Source: a virus. Taken from it: a DNA stretch of 33,558 nt. Positions 5,394 through 11,915 of the stretch are shown here, piece after piece. Every line of letters starts with the position of its first letter. Position 1 is the stretch's first letter. The notes under the pieces were generated by a model, which was given only the letters and a program-made list of their open reading frames with translations, was not told the origin of the DNA and ran no database searches. Where the stretch lies: the IMG/VR virus record IMGVR_UViG_3300006802_000056, positions 1 through 33,558 of that record; one strand, 5' to 3'. The position numbers were made by a program, and so were the translations under genes.

Positions 5394-6263
5394 CTATCTA
5401 CTAATATCACCTTGATCTGGTGATTTGCAAGCATTTACTGCTTTGTTTATTGCTTCATTTTTTGCTTTTTCGCACCTACCTTTGGCACCCTCTAATAAAA
5501 GAGCAGCGGCAAATTGCTTTTCGGCATCGTCTTTACCTAAGTGTAAGCCGGTAACATAAGCAAACTTATCAGCAAAATTAAAGCCTAACTCTTTATTGAT
5601 GTGTGGAATATTAAGATTAGTAAGCTTTTCTACACACCAAGTTGCGCAGTTATGAGCTTTAAAGCGTTCTCTGTAGTCAAATCCTTGGAAAAAGCCGTTT
5701 TCTGAAAACAAATTTGATGTACCCAATGCGAGAGCATTAAAAGCCATTATGCCCAAAGGAATTGGATCATTCCCTAGTACGTGACTTATACCGGTAGTAA
5801 CTAATATTCCAGACGCGAGAAAAGCAGAATGCATTTTACGCTCTTCAAATTCTCCTTTTTTTAGAATACTAGCAACGCCATATAGGGAAAATCTAGGGGG
5901 GTTAGCTACATCAGCTTCAATATCAGCAAACATTTCGTGTACTTGATCTGAGGTTAAAAGCCAGGTTCTGTGACTAATGTCATTTATCGTGTACTTAGTA
6001 CTGGAGGACTTCCATAAAAGCAAATTAAATTGAGGATGAAGTTTACTTGCGTTAATTATAGCGCGCTCATCTTCCTCTATCCTAGCAAAGCCCGGATTGT
6101 TGTCATCATAATATATTTCTTTTTTAAAGAAAGTAGTGGGAGTTTGTACAACCAAAAAAGCATGCTCTCTTTCAAAGGTATTATGATTATGCATCACATA
6201 ACTTACGGCCCATTTGTCAGCTGTAATATGAATGTCTGGATTAAAAATTGATTTCGTTTGCAT
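5394..6263 (-). CDS. Membrane-associated protein with His...Asn-Cys arrangement (possible permuted papain-fold enzyme)
   Basis: 289 aa, MQTKSIFNPDIHITADKW onwards. REHAFLVV near residue 35 gives a conserved-looking His before a hydrophobic strand. Much later, near residue 210, comes HNCATWCVEKL, an Asn-Cys at a helix start. His first and Cys later is the order in circularly permuted NlpC/P60 (LRAT-like) enzymes. Between them, about residues 145-190, are two hydrophobic segments (SAFLASGILVTTGI and IPLGIMAFNALALG). GGAG lies five bases before the ATG at 6261-6263. It could be a cysteine hydrolase or acyltransferase acting on host lipids or proteins, an effector-like cargo gene, or less likely the endolysin. 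The fold assignment is tentative. Confidence 0.6.
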   Translation of the reverse strand: MQTKSIFNPDIHITADKWAVSYVMHNHNTFEREHAFLVVQTPTTFFKKEIYYDDNNPGFARIEEDERAIINASKLHPQFNLLLWKSSSTKYTINDISHRTWLLTSDQVHEMFADIEADVANPPRFSLYGVASILKKGEFEERKMHSAFLASGILVTTGISHVLGNDPIPLGIMAFNALALGTSNLFSENGFFQGFDYRERFKAHNCATWCVEKLTNLNIPHINKELGFNFADKFAYVTGLHLGKDDAEKQFAAALLLEGAKGRCEKAKNEAINKAVNACKSPDQGDISR

Positions 6264-6284
6264 AGATACTCCGTGTTTATGTTA

Positions 6285-6298
6285 AAGGCTTACGCCTT
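6285..6298. terminator. Small hairpin between the two membrane-protein genes
   Basis: AAGGC, loop TTAC, GCCTT. It is a 5-bp stem without a strong T-run, in the 79-bp gap between the 211-aa and 289-aa genes. It could be a weak attenuator or nothing. Confidence 0.2.
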
Positions 6299-6342
6299 CT
6301 TTGAGTATACACTCTCTAAAACACAGAGCTAATAGAGTTTTG

Positions 6343-6966
6343 TTAAGATCGCTCTATGCTGCTTTCACCTGGCTCACTGACTACGATTTCTTCAACATCA
6401 GGGGTGTAGTGCTTTTCAACATAGCCAATTTTTTTAGTATGAGCTTCTCTGAGTATGTATTCTATAGATTTTTCTTTATAGTGATCTATTCGCTCTTTAA
6501 TGGCTTTTTCTTCTTGGCGCCCTTGATAATAGACCTCACATATGTACGCGAGCGCCGGAATATTAAATGCTGTTAGCATGCAATAAGTTATACATTCATA
6601 TGTTTTGGGAAATAATTTGGATGCAATATAGATAGCAATATTAGTTAACGTGGCTATTCCAGTATAACCCGCGCAATATAATCTAAAATGAGCTGCAGGG
6701 TGACCTACAACACCATAGCTGCCATATAATAAATGTTCATATGCGCTCATGCGAACTGATCCCGGAATTGATTTCATCCAATTAGGTTCTAGTTTATCAT
6801 AAAATGGGGCAAAGATAGGGTTTGTTATTGAATCGTCTTCTTTTTTATTGGAGGCACCGAGGCCGTAGCAGTGGGTCATGAGTTTAGCGTGATATTGGTG
6901 CAGTTTAATATATCGCGGATCGACTATTTCAATCTGCTTCTCTTTGCTTGTCTCTCGTTTTTTCAT
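6343..6966 (-). CDS. Two-helix membrane protein, 207 aa, unknown function
   Basis: Begins MKKRETSKEKQIEIVDPRY. The N-terminal ~95 residues are soluble (HAKLMTHCYGLGASNKKED, NPIFAPFYDKLEP). Two hydrophobic helices follow around residues 103-150 (TGIATLTNIAIYIASKLF and CITYCMLTAFNIPALAYICE), then a charged helix with EEKAIKERIDHYKEKS and an acidic tail. The ATG at 6966 is chosen over an upstream TTG because GAGGTG precedes it by four bases. It shares the soluble-helix-pair-soluble plan of the next gene downstream but not its sequence. Transcribed away from the YqaJ operon; probably an accessory gene. No family recognised. Confidence 0.66.
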   Translation of the reverse strand: MKKRETSKEKQIEIVDPRYIKLHQYHAKLMTHCYGLGASNKKEDDSITNPIFAPFYDKLEPNWMKSIPGSVRMSAYEHLLYGSYGVVGHPAAHFRLYCAGYTGIATLTNIAIYIASKLFPKTYECITYCMLTAFNIPALAYICEVYYQGRQEEKAIKERIDHYKEKSIEYILREAHTKKIGYVEKHYTPDVEEIVVSEPGESSIERS

Positions 6967-6995
6967 GATACACCTCAAATAATTAATAATAACAC

Positions 6996-7024
6996 TTGCC
7001 GTATATGTAGTTTTAAACTACAAT
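6996..7024 (+). promoter_or_regulatory. Promoter with embedded palindromic operator (copy 2)
   Basis: The -35 is TTGCCG (6996-7001) and the -10 is TACAAT (7019-7024), with a 17-bp spacer. The dyad TGTAGTTTTAAACTACA lies at 7006-7022, in the same position relative to -35 and -10 as the copy at 1588-1604. It drives the recombination operon. Being in a divergent gap, it may also affect the minus-strand gene starting at 6966. Confidence 0.72.
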
Positions 7025-7047
7025 TATTGGGTAAAGTCAACAATATA

Positions 7048-7293
7048 ATGATACTGATGCCCAAATCTAAAACTGTTCTTCGCTCTATTCGCATGCTCCC
7101 AAGCACCAGTCAACACCTGATAATAGCCAGACGTTACTTTGATTGCTCAATGGACGTGTTACTTATACTAATGCTAAATGCCATTCGTATAGCCCCTATA
7201 TCCGATAACACTATATCAGACGAAACAATAGATAACTTCTATAAAGAAGTAAACAAGTACGCCGACGCTGATACCTATTTATTAAAGGACTGA
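7048..7293 (+). CDS. Hypothetical protein, 81 aa, first gene of the recombination operon
   Basis: Begins MILMPKSKTVLRSIRMLP from ATG 7048, with ATG 7057 as an alternative. No Shine-Dalgarno is visible between the predicted transcript start (~7031) and either ATG, so translation may be near-leaderless. Basic N-terminus, hydrophobic middle (MDVLLILMLNAIRIA), acidic C-terminal helix (ETIDNFYKEVNKYADADTY). The stop lies one base before the YqaJ ATG. Its position directly after the operator suggests an early regulatory or recombination accessory role, unproven. Confidence 0.6.
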   Translation: MILMPKSKTVLRSIRMLPSTSQHLIIARRYFDCSMDVLLILMLNAIRIAPISDNTISDETIDNFYKEVNKYADADTYLLKD

Positions 7294-7294
7294 T

Positions 7295-8218
7295 ATGGCG
7301 CTTACAGCACAACAGCGTAAGGATCGACGGCTAGGTGTGGGTGGCTCGGATATCGCAGCTATACTTGGTATATCTAAGTGGGCGACCCCTCTTGATATTT
7401 ACTTAGAAAAACTCTCAACTGAAGAGCCAGAAGATGACTTGGGCAACCCATTTACCGAGTGGGGTAATCGACTTGAACCCGTAATAATCAAAAAATTTGA
7501 AGATTTAACAAACATACAATGCGCAACAGATATGGATACTTTTATACATCCGGAATATCCATATATGCGCGCTAATATAGACGGTAAATTAATAGGTGAA
7601 GATGCAATACTCGAATGTAAAACAGCTGGCCAATTCGCTGGTAAAGAATGGTCAGATCTTGGCGCAGATAATATTCCTGAGCCTTATTTACTTCAGTGTG
7701 CTTTTTATGCTGAAGTTGTTGGATGCGCTAGAGTTTACATCGCTGTCCTCATCGGTGGTAACGATTTCAGGGTTTACCATTATGATCGCAATCCTGCTCT
7801 GGGCAAGCTTATATTAGCTAAAGTTACAGATTTTTGGGAAAATAATGTTCTAAAAGAAATTCCGCCAATGCCAGTGAATTATAATGATGCCCTAAAGCTA
7901 TGGCGTACCACGGAAACCGATGAATTAAAGCTAGCAACTGATGAAATTCTTAAGACGCTGAAAGAGTTACGCTCCTTAAAAACTGATAAAAGAAATATAG
8001 AAGCGCAACTAAACCTTAAGCAAATGGAATTATATAATTTTATGCAAACAGCGCAACAGATAAATTCTCACGCAGGTGATGTGCTGGTGACTTGGAAGAC
8101 ACAAAGTATAAATAAGTTTGATGCTGCTAGGTTTAAGGTTGAGCACCCAGAGTTATACGCATTATACATCAAGACAATGCAATCACGAGTATTAAGAATC
8201 AAAGGAGATAGAGAATGA
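7295..8218 (+). CDS. YqaJ-family exonuclease (lambda-Exo-like viral recombinase)
   Basis: 307-aa 5'-3' double-strand DNA exonuclease of the PD-(D/E)XK superfamily, which makes single-stranded ends for RecT. Seen: GGSDIAAILG at 16-25, WGNRLEP at 56-62 (Glu61), ANIDGKL with Asp96, and LECKT with Glu107 and Lys109 (the Asp...Glu-x-Lys active site), then YLLQCAFYA (the Gln helix). The C-terminal ~110 residues are helical and charged. AAGGA lies five bases before the ATG. The stop overlaps the recT-like start (ATGA), so the pair is coupled. Length and motifs match intact family members. Confidence 0.93.
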   Translation: MALTAQQRKDRRLGVGGSDIAAILGISKWATPLDIYLEKLSTEEPEDDLGNPFTEWGNRLEPVIIKKFEDLTNIQCATDMDTFIHPEYPYMRANIDGKLIGEDAILECKTAGQFAGKEWSDLGADNIPEPYLLQCAFYAEVVGCARVYIAVLIGGNDFRVYHYDRNPALGKLILAKVTDFWENNVLKEIPPMPVNYNDALKLWRTTETDELKLATDEILKTLKELRSLKTDKRNIEAQLNLKQMELYNFMQTAQQINSHAGDVLVTWKTQSINKFDAARFKVEHPELYALYIKTMQSRVLRIKGDRE

Positions 8219-9066
8219 ACAACCAGCTACAAACTAGACCAGCAGAAACCTTCTCGCTAACGCCTAAGACGTTAGAAGAAGCTATGAAGTATTCAGAAAT
8301 GCTAGCTAAAAGCCAAATGGTTCCTAAGGGTTATCAAGGCCGCGCTTCCGATATACTGATCGCCGTACAAATGGGTCACGAGCTTGGCTTAAAACCAATT
8401 CAATCTCTACAGAATATAGCGGTGATAAACGGCAAGCCCTCTATTTATGGAGACGCTTGTTTAGCGCTGGTAAAGATACATCCAGAATTTGAAGACATTA
8501 AGGAGTATTTCGATGAAGCAGCGCAAGCTGCTATATGCGAAATTAAACGTAAAGGACAAACTTTGCATACCGCTGTATTTAGTATAGAAGATGCAAAGAA
8601 AGCGGGGTTATGGAATAAGCCTGGGCCTTGGACTCAGTATCCAAAGCGTATGTTGCAATTCCGTGCTAGAGGTTTTGGGCTGCGTGACGTTTTTCCAGAT
8701 GCATTACAAGGATTAATCTTAGTTGAAGAAGCACAGGATATGCCAAGAGATATGGAAACCGTAGGCGAAACAAAGACTTACACCTCTGCTACTGACAGAC
8801 TCATAGCCACCTTGGGTGCTTCTAAACAGTCTCCGCTACCTGAAAATACCCAAACATCTACGGACATAGAAACTACAGCCGAGGTAGTTGCGGAAATAAT
8901 GCCTGCAGCCTCACTAGCTGAACAATTAACTATGCTTGTGGGAGAAAAGGCCGTACCAATAGAAGTAATGCAAAAATGGTTAAGTAAATCCGGAGCAACT
9001 AAACTATCGGATATGTCTGATGAAGATTTAACCAAGTGCATTGCGTATGTGCATGAGAAATATTAA
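8215..9066 (+). CDS. recT: RecT-family single-strand annealing protein
   Basis: 283 aa. The RecT core covers about residues 15-180: LEEAMKYSEMLAKSQMVPKG, ILIAVQMGHELGLKPIQSLQ, NIAVINGKPSIYGDACLALV, then AKKAGLWNKPGPWTQYPKRM and LQFRARGFGLRDVFPDALQG. These are hallmark segments of phage RecT proteins that anneal complementary single strands. The C-terminal ~90 residues are a variable linker plus a small helical end. The start overlaps the exonuclease stop (ATGA), and the two act together in phage recombination and possibly genome circularisation. Confidence 0.95.
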   Translation: MNNQLQTRPAETFSLTPKTLEEAMKYSEMLAKSQMVPKGYQGRASDILIAVQMGHELGLKPIQSLQNIAVINGKPSIYGDACLALVKIHPEFEDIKEYFDEAAQAAICEIKRKGQTLHTAVFSIEDAKKAGLWNKPGPWTQYPKRMLQFRARGFGLRDVFPDALQGLILVEEAQDMPRDMETVGETKTYTSATDRLIATLGASKQSPLPENTQTSTDIETTAEVVAEIMPAASLAEQLTMLVGEKAVPIEVMQKWLSKSGATKLSDMSDEDLTKCIAYVHEKY

Positions 9067-9098
9067 GGTAAATACATAAAAATCAACAAGTTAAGTCA

Positions 9099-9332
9099 AT
9101 GATTGAATACGAAAAAATAGAATATACAGATGGTGAAATTTCTTATCATAAGTCCTTCTATAAATTGAGAGCTGGTGGCAAGTCCATACAGAAGGTCAGA
9201 ATGACTGGATTCTGTGCAAGATTACCAACTAAAATCCATATTTCAAAACCTAAAAAGACCATAGTTACCAAGCAAGAATACGAAGAAGCGTATGCTAAGC
9301 GTATAATTTGGAAAGACGTTGAAATCGAGTAA
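9099..9332 (+). CDS. Hypothetical protein, 77 aa
   Basis: Begins MIEYEKIEYTDGEISYHKSF. Mixed beta/charged composition, basic, ending YAKRIIWKDVEIE. No domain recognised. Its upstream sequence (AAAATCAACAAGTTAAG, ~9077) is nearly repeated before the next gene (AAAATCAACAACTTAAG, ~9341), suggesting a shared leader element or a duplicated spacer. Co-directional with recT and probably in the same operon; weak ribosome site. Confidence 0.62.
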   Translation: MIEYEKIEYTDGEISYHKSFYKLRAGGKSIQKVRMTGFCARLPTKIHISKPKKTIVTKQEYEEAYAKRIIWKDVEIE

Positions 9333-9366
9333 AGAATAAGAAAATCAACAACTTAAGAGGATTAGA

Positions 9367-9618
9367 ATGCAATTAAGCATGGAAGAAGCTGAACATGTAG
9401 CCAAAGTTTATGCGGCCATTTCCAGTATAATGGTGAGAGAATTTAGTGAAGACCCAAACGGGTTTTACAAAGGAATTAGCGCCTTAATAGCGATTTTAAG
9501 CAGCCTTTTTGTATCTAACAAAATGCCTCCGGAAATAAGGAAGATGTTTTTAGATGAGTTTGCAAAAAACGTTCTTGAATATACACGCAACCTGCAGGAA
9601 GATCTTGAGAATCAATAG
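9367..9618 (+). CDS. Hypothetical helical protein, 83 aa
   Basis: Begins MQLSMEEAEHVAKVYAAISS. All-alpha, with a moderately hydrophobic middle (ISALIAILSSLFVS) and an acidic end (NLQEDLENQ). AGAGG lies six bases before the ATG. Its size and style resemble the small helical proteins at 11908 and 12167 (ALIAILSSL compared with AVLLSINVL), but homology is not clear by eye. Last gene before the terminator at 9790-9829. Confidence 0.65.
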   Translation: MQLSMEEAEHVAKVYAAISSIMVREFSEDPNGFYKGISALIAILSSLFVSNKMPPEIRKMFLDEFAKNVLEYTRNLQEDLENQ

Positions 9619-9789
9619 GTTACACCATATCCCTGACGTCACGAAAATGGTACTAAAAGTATAAATTCGCTATACATTTCAATTGGTTAAGGGGGAAACT
9701 TAGATGCAATAAGAATCTGGGATCACTGCTCTATACAACCTCCTAATTGATTATAATAAGGTATATAGAAGAATGGGTTAATCTCAAGT

Positions 9790-9829
9790 AACCCGCTGGT
9801 TTGAGGATAATAGCCTTAGCGGGTTTTGT
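9790..9829 (+). terminator. Terminator of the recombination operon
   Basis: AACCCGCT (9790-9797) pairs with AGCGGGTT (9818-9825), with TTTTG following. It lies in the 259-bp gap after the plus-strand operon and before the convergent toxin gene. No gene is seen in the rest of that gap. Confidence 0.7.
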
Positions 9830-9877
9830 CAGGAAGAGTATATCACGTACGAGGTATTAAACTATTTTAATGCTTCT

Positions 9878-10171
9878 CTAATGCAACCTCTCAAGCGTAA
9901 TGTCGTAAATCTTATTACGGTGATCTATGGCTATTATGGTTATAACTCCAACATCTATCTCTAACATATCAATAAAAAAGACTACGCGATAATCTCCCAC
10001 TCTTAAACTCCTATAAGTCCTAAGCTTGTTTGCAAGCGGCTTGCTGAAGGCTACTGGGTTGGTTAGCAATTTTTTGTTTATAGCTTTTCGCACCTCTTGC
10101 CAGACGCTATTACTTAAACTAGGGATATCAAGTTTAGTGACCTTTGGGTTTAAAATAATTGTATAGGTCAT
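9878..10171 (-). CDS. ParE/RelE-superfamily toxin
   Basis: 97-aa toxin of a type II toxin-antitoxin pair. The core reads KPLANKLRTYRSLRVGDYRVVFFID (positions ~45-70), then ITIIAIDHRNKIYD near the end, the usual strand-turn-strand of ribosome-dependent RelE or gyrase-poisoning ParE proteins. The conserved Arg residues and the DHR..IY ending are present. Which target it attacks cannot be told from sequence. The start overlaps the antitoxin stop (ATGA). On a plasmid-like element it would kill or stall cells that lose the element. Confidence 0.87.
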   Translation of the reverse strand: MTYTIILNPKVTKLDIPSLSNSVWQEVRKAINKKLLTNPVAFSKPLANKLRTYRSLRVGDYRVVFFIDMLEIDVGVITIIAIDHRNKIYDITLERLH

Positions 10172-10434
10172 TTTTTATCCTTAAACATTTCTTGAACTTC
10201 TTCCCAACTTTTCCACACTTCTTCATGGGGTATGCCCTTCTCCCCAAGTAACTCAGCTTCTTTCTGTCTGCTTATAGCAAGCTCAAGCCAAAGTTTGTTT
10301 TCCATTTCTTCAAGAGCGTTCTCTAATATTTCACGAGCCAGTGTACCAGCGTGCTTACTTTCTTGATGAGCAAGCGCATTTAGGAAATCTGTAGTTTCCT
10401 CTTTTAGCACCAAGTTCATTCTGTGTTTAGCCAT
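10168..10434 (-). CDS. Antitoxin, ribbon-helix-helix type
   Basis: 88 aa beginning MAKHRMNLVLKEETTDFLNA: a short beta strand (RMNLVL) followed by two helices with AREILENALEEM, the ribbon-helix-helix plan. A helical C-terminal arm (KGIPHEEVWKSWEEVQEMF) would wrap the toxin. The ATG at 10434 is chosen because AGGAG lies seven bases upstream. It overlaps the toxin gene. Family knowledge predicts that it represses its own promoter at 10462-10490. Confidence 0.84.
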   Translation of the reverse strand: MAKHRMNLVLKEETTDFLNALAHQESKHAGTLAREILENALEEMENKLWLELAISRQKEAELLGEKGIPHEEVWKSWEEVQEMFKDKK

Positions 10435-10461
10435 TTTGTGTCTCCTAAGGTTATACACGGC

Positions 10462-10490
10462 AGCGTAACACAGTTGAGCTTGAGTGTCAA
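10462..10490 (-). promoter_or_regulatory. Toxin-antitoxin promoter with direct-repeat operator
   Basis: Minus-strand -35 TTGACA (10490-10485) and -10 TACGCT (10467-10462), with a 17-bp spacer. Direct repeats CAGCGTAACA (10461-10470) and CAGCGTGACA (10491-10500) flank it 30 bp apart, about three helical turns: likely antitoxin-binding sites. Confidence 0.68.
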
Positions 10491-10593
10491 CAGCGTGACA
10501 AAATTGACAAAACTGCCAAAAGTACTTAGGAATTATTTTTCCTAGGTTGACATGGGTATGACCAGCAAGAAAGCCAAAAATAGCTGCTGTATG

Positions 10594-10635
10594 ATTTCTG
10601 GCTTTTTTAAATTTAATTTCTGGCTATTTCTGGCT
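10594..10635 (+). repeat. Three direct repeats of ATTTCTGGCT
   Basis: Exact copies at 10594-10603, 10616-10625 and 10626-10635; the last two are back to back. The complementary core GCCAAAAATAG occurs upstream at ~10573-10583 in inverted orientation. Iteron-like. Confidence 0.72.
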
Positions 10636-10672
10636 TAGATAATACGGGGCTTCCAGCGATTTGTGAAAAACG

Positions 10673-10705
10673 GACCAAAAGTGGCCCAAGTGTGACCAAA
10701 AGTGG
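10673..10705 (+). repeat. Two direct repeats of GACCAAAAGTGG at 21-bp spacing
   Basis: Exact copies at 10673-10684 and 10694-10705. The 21-bp period equals two turns of DNA, placing both on the same face, as in iterons and operators. The second copy runs into the 14-bp inverted repeat. Confidence 0.75.
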
Positions 10706-10754
10706 AAAAGTGTAAACTGGCGTTAATAAAGAGGTAATGAGTTTACACTTTTCC
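10704..10754. repeat. 14-bp perfect inverted repeat with 23-nt centre
   Basis: GGAAAAGTGTAAAC (10704-10717) and GTTTACACTTTTCC (10741-10754). It is too widely spaced for a simple terminator and has no T-run beyond. Candidate recombinase crossover or binding site, or an origin element. Confidence 0.78.
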
Positions 10755-10904
10755 TAGTGCAAGATACTACATCTAGTATACCAACAAGGACCTCTATAAT
10801 AGAATCTTCCCAAAATCTTCCCATTTCCCCATAATATCTACACTTCATACCACATATCTATTGCACATTTCTAATTCCACCTCTATCTTGATAAAAGGGG
10901 TTGT

Positions 10905-10975
10905 TGGTATATAGCTTAGTGATAAAGCAATGCCTCAATAGCGAGGAGAGAAGAGTTTGATTCTCTTTGTGCCGA
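10905..10975 (+). ncRNA. tRNA-like structure 1 (atypical anticodon arm)
   Basis: Folds as an acceptor stem TGGTATA/TGTGCCG (7 pairs including G-U), U8-A9, perfect D-stem GCTT/AAGC, T-arm AAGAG-TTTGATT-CTCTT (perfect 5-bp stem, 7-nt loop) and discriminator A. The anticodon arm only forms CCTC-AATAGC-GAGG, a 4-bp stem with a 6-nt loop lacking U33, so no anticodon can be read. No encoded CCA follows. A decayed tRNA or a tRNA mimic rather than a working tRNA. Confidence 0.5.
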
Positions 10976-10998
10976 TAATACCTTACAAGCTTGGCTGT

Positions 10999-11068
10999 TG
11001 GCATGTAGTTTAATGGGTAGAATGGTGTTTTTTAGCACTAGATGCGAGTTCAAGTCTTGCTGTGCCAA
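10999..11068 (+). ncRNA. tRNA-like structure 2 (atypical anticodon arm)
   Basis: Acceptor TGGCATG/TGTGCCA, U8-A9, D-arm GTTT-AATGGGTA-GAAT with the GG of the D-loop, T-arm GCGAG-TTCAAGT-CTTGC with the invariant TTCAA, and discriminator A. The anticodon arm forms GTGT-TTTTTA-GCAC, again a 4-bp stem with a 6-nt loop, about three bases short of a normal arm. The outer pairing extends to GTTGGCA/TGCCAAC. Its plan matches the copy 23 bases upstream, including the defective anticodon loop. Confidence 0.52.
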
Positions 11069-11094
11069 CAGTTTTAATATTTTAGGAAAAGAGA

Positions 11095-11310
11095 ATGATA
11101 GATACATTAGAAATCACAAAACGCTTACTAAAGGCCAAAGATGATAAAACCTATGCTGAAGAGATTGCACATATTTTCAAGGAACAGGAAGGTGCAATTA
11201 ATATAAACAATTTAGCCACTAAAGATGATCTTAAGGAATTAAAACATGAGATGCGTTGGTTGATAGGGCTCGCTTTTGGGGTTTTAGCGCTATTAATAAA
11301 ATTTAGCTAA
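11095..11310 (+). CDS. Small coiled-coil membrane-anchored protein (CCDC90/DUF1640-like)
   Basis: 71 aa: MIDTLEITKRLLKAKDDKTY, then AEEIAHIFKEQEG, a LATKDDLKELKHEM coiled coil, and a C-terminal hydrophobic helix (RWLIGLAFGVLALLIKF). The LATKxDLxxL plus terminal membrane helix layout matches small DUF1640/CCDC90-like proteins common in proteobacterial plasmids and phages; their role is not established. AGGAAAAG lies just before the ATG. Stands immediately upstream of the recombinase and is probably co-transcribed. Confidence 0.78.
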   Translation: MIDTLEITKRLLKAKDDKTYAEEIAHIFKEQEGAININNLATKDDLKELKHEMRWLIGLAFGVLALLIKFS

Positions 11311-11351
11311 TTCAGACGAGCAGTATAACAAAAATTGTAGGCAAGTAATTT

Positions 11352-11915
11352 ATGAAAGTAGGATATGCAAGAGTCTCAACTAAAGATCAAATCCTAGATT
11401 TGCAAATAGATGCTCTAGAAAAAGCCGGGTGCGTCAAAATATTCAGCGAATATGTATCTGGAGCAAAAGCCAAAATGCCGCAACTTGAAGCATGTCTAGA
11501 GTTTTTAAGACGTGGGGATACGTTAGTCGTCTGGCACATAGATAGACTGAATCGAGGCACGCTTAAGCTTTTAATGTTACATGACGAATTAAAGAAGCGG
11601 GGAATTACTTTGGAATGCCTACAACTCCCAGTAAATTTCAATGATCCTTTGGTAGGTACGTTAATGTTGCAATTATTTAGTGTGCTTGCAGAATCCGAGC
11701 GTAACATTAAGATAGAGCGTTCTAAGGCTGGGATGGCTGCTGCCAGAGCCCGTGGCAGATCGGGAGGCAGAATACCAAAACTTAACTCCGAACAAAAAGG
11801 CTTGTTAATAGATGCATATAAATCTATGAAGTATTCTATAAAAGAACTAGCTCGTATGTTTGGGATATGTAAGTCGAGCGTTATGAAGTATACAGAGAAA
11901 GAACGGCATGGTTGA
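11352..11915 (+). CDS. Serine recombinase, resolvase/invertase family
   Basis: 187 aa, the full length of a small serine recombinase. YARVSTKDQ places the nucleophile Ser at residue 9; the catalytic arginines are Arg7, Arg65 and Arg68 (WHIDRLNRG). The LAESERNIKIERSKAGMAAARARGR segment is the long E-helix leading to the DNA minor groove. The C-terminal ~45 residues are a Hin-like helix-turn-helix (YSIKELARMFGICKSSVMKY). It either resolves multimers, as on plasmids, or inverts a segment. The only clear invertible-looking site nearby is the 14-bp inverted repeat at 10704-10754. No tyrosine integrase exists in the genome. Confidence 0.94.
   Translation: MKVGYARVSTKDQILDLQIDALEKAGCVKIFSEYVSGAKAKMPQLEACLEFLRRGDTLVVWHIDRLNRGTLKLLMLHDELKKRGITLECLQLPVNFNDPLVGTLMLQLFSVLAESERNIKIERSKAGMAAARARGRSGGRIPKLNSEQKGLLIDAYKSMKYSIKELARMFGICKSSVMKYTEKERHG

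Larger units (their letters stand above)
10459..10904. other. Non-coding repeat-rich region (candidate res/par site or second origin)
   Basis: About 446 bp without a gene, between the toxin-antitoxin pair and the tRNA-like pair, just upstream of the serine recombinase block. Contains the TA promoter; an imperfect dyad CTTAGGAA/TTCCTAGG (10525-10546); three ATTTCTGGCT repeats; two GACCAAAAGTGG repeats 21 bp apart; a 14-bp perfect inverted repeat; and AATCTTCCCA twice (10803-10812, 10814-10823). Such density suggests a protein-DNA assembly site for plasmid resolution, partition or replication. Confidence 0.5.

Noticed and set aside
10594-10705. CRISPR-like array
   Set aside because: Repeats are only 10-12 bp with irregular or 9-bp spacers and there are no cas genes; they fit iterons or operators instead.
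10905-11068. Two ordinary tRNA genes
   Set aside because: Neither gives a 5-bp stem with a 7-nt loop and U33, so no anticodon can be assigned.
10916-11107. Minus-strand open frame of 63 codons over the tRNA-like pair
   Set aside because: It is the complement of the two tRNA-like structures and has no ribosome site.
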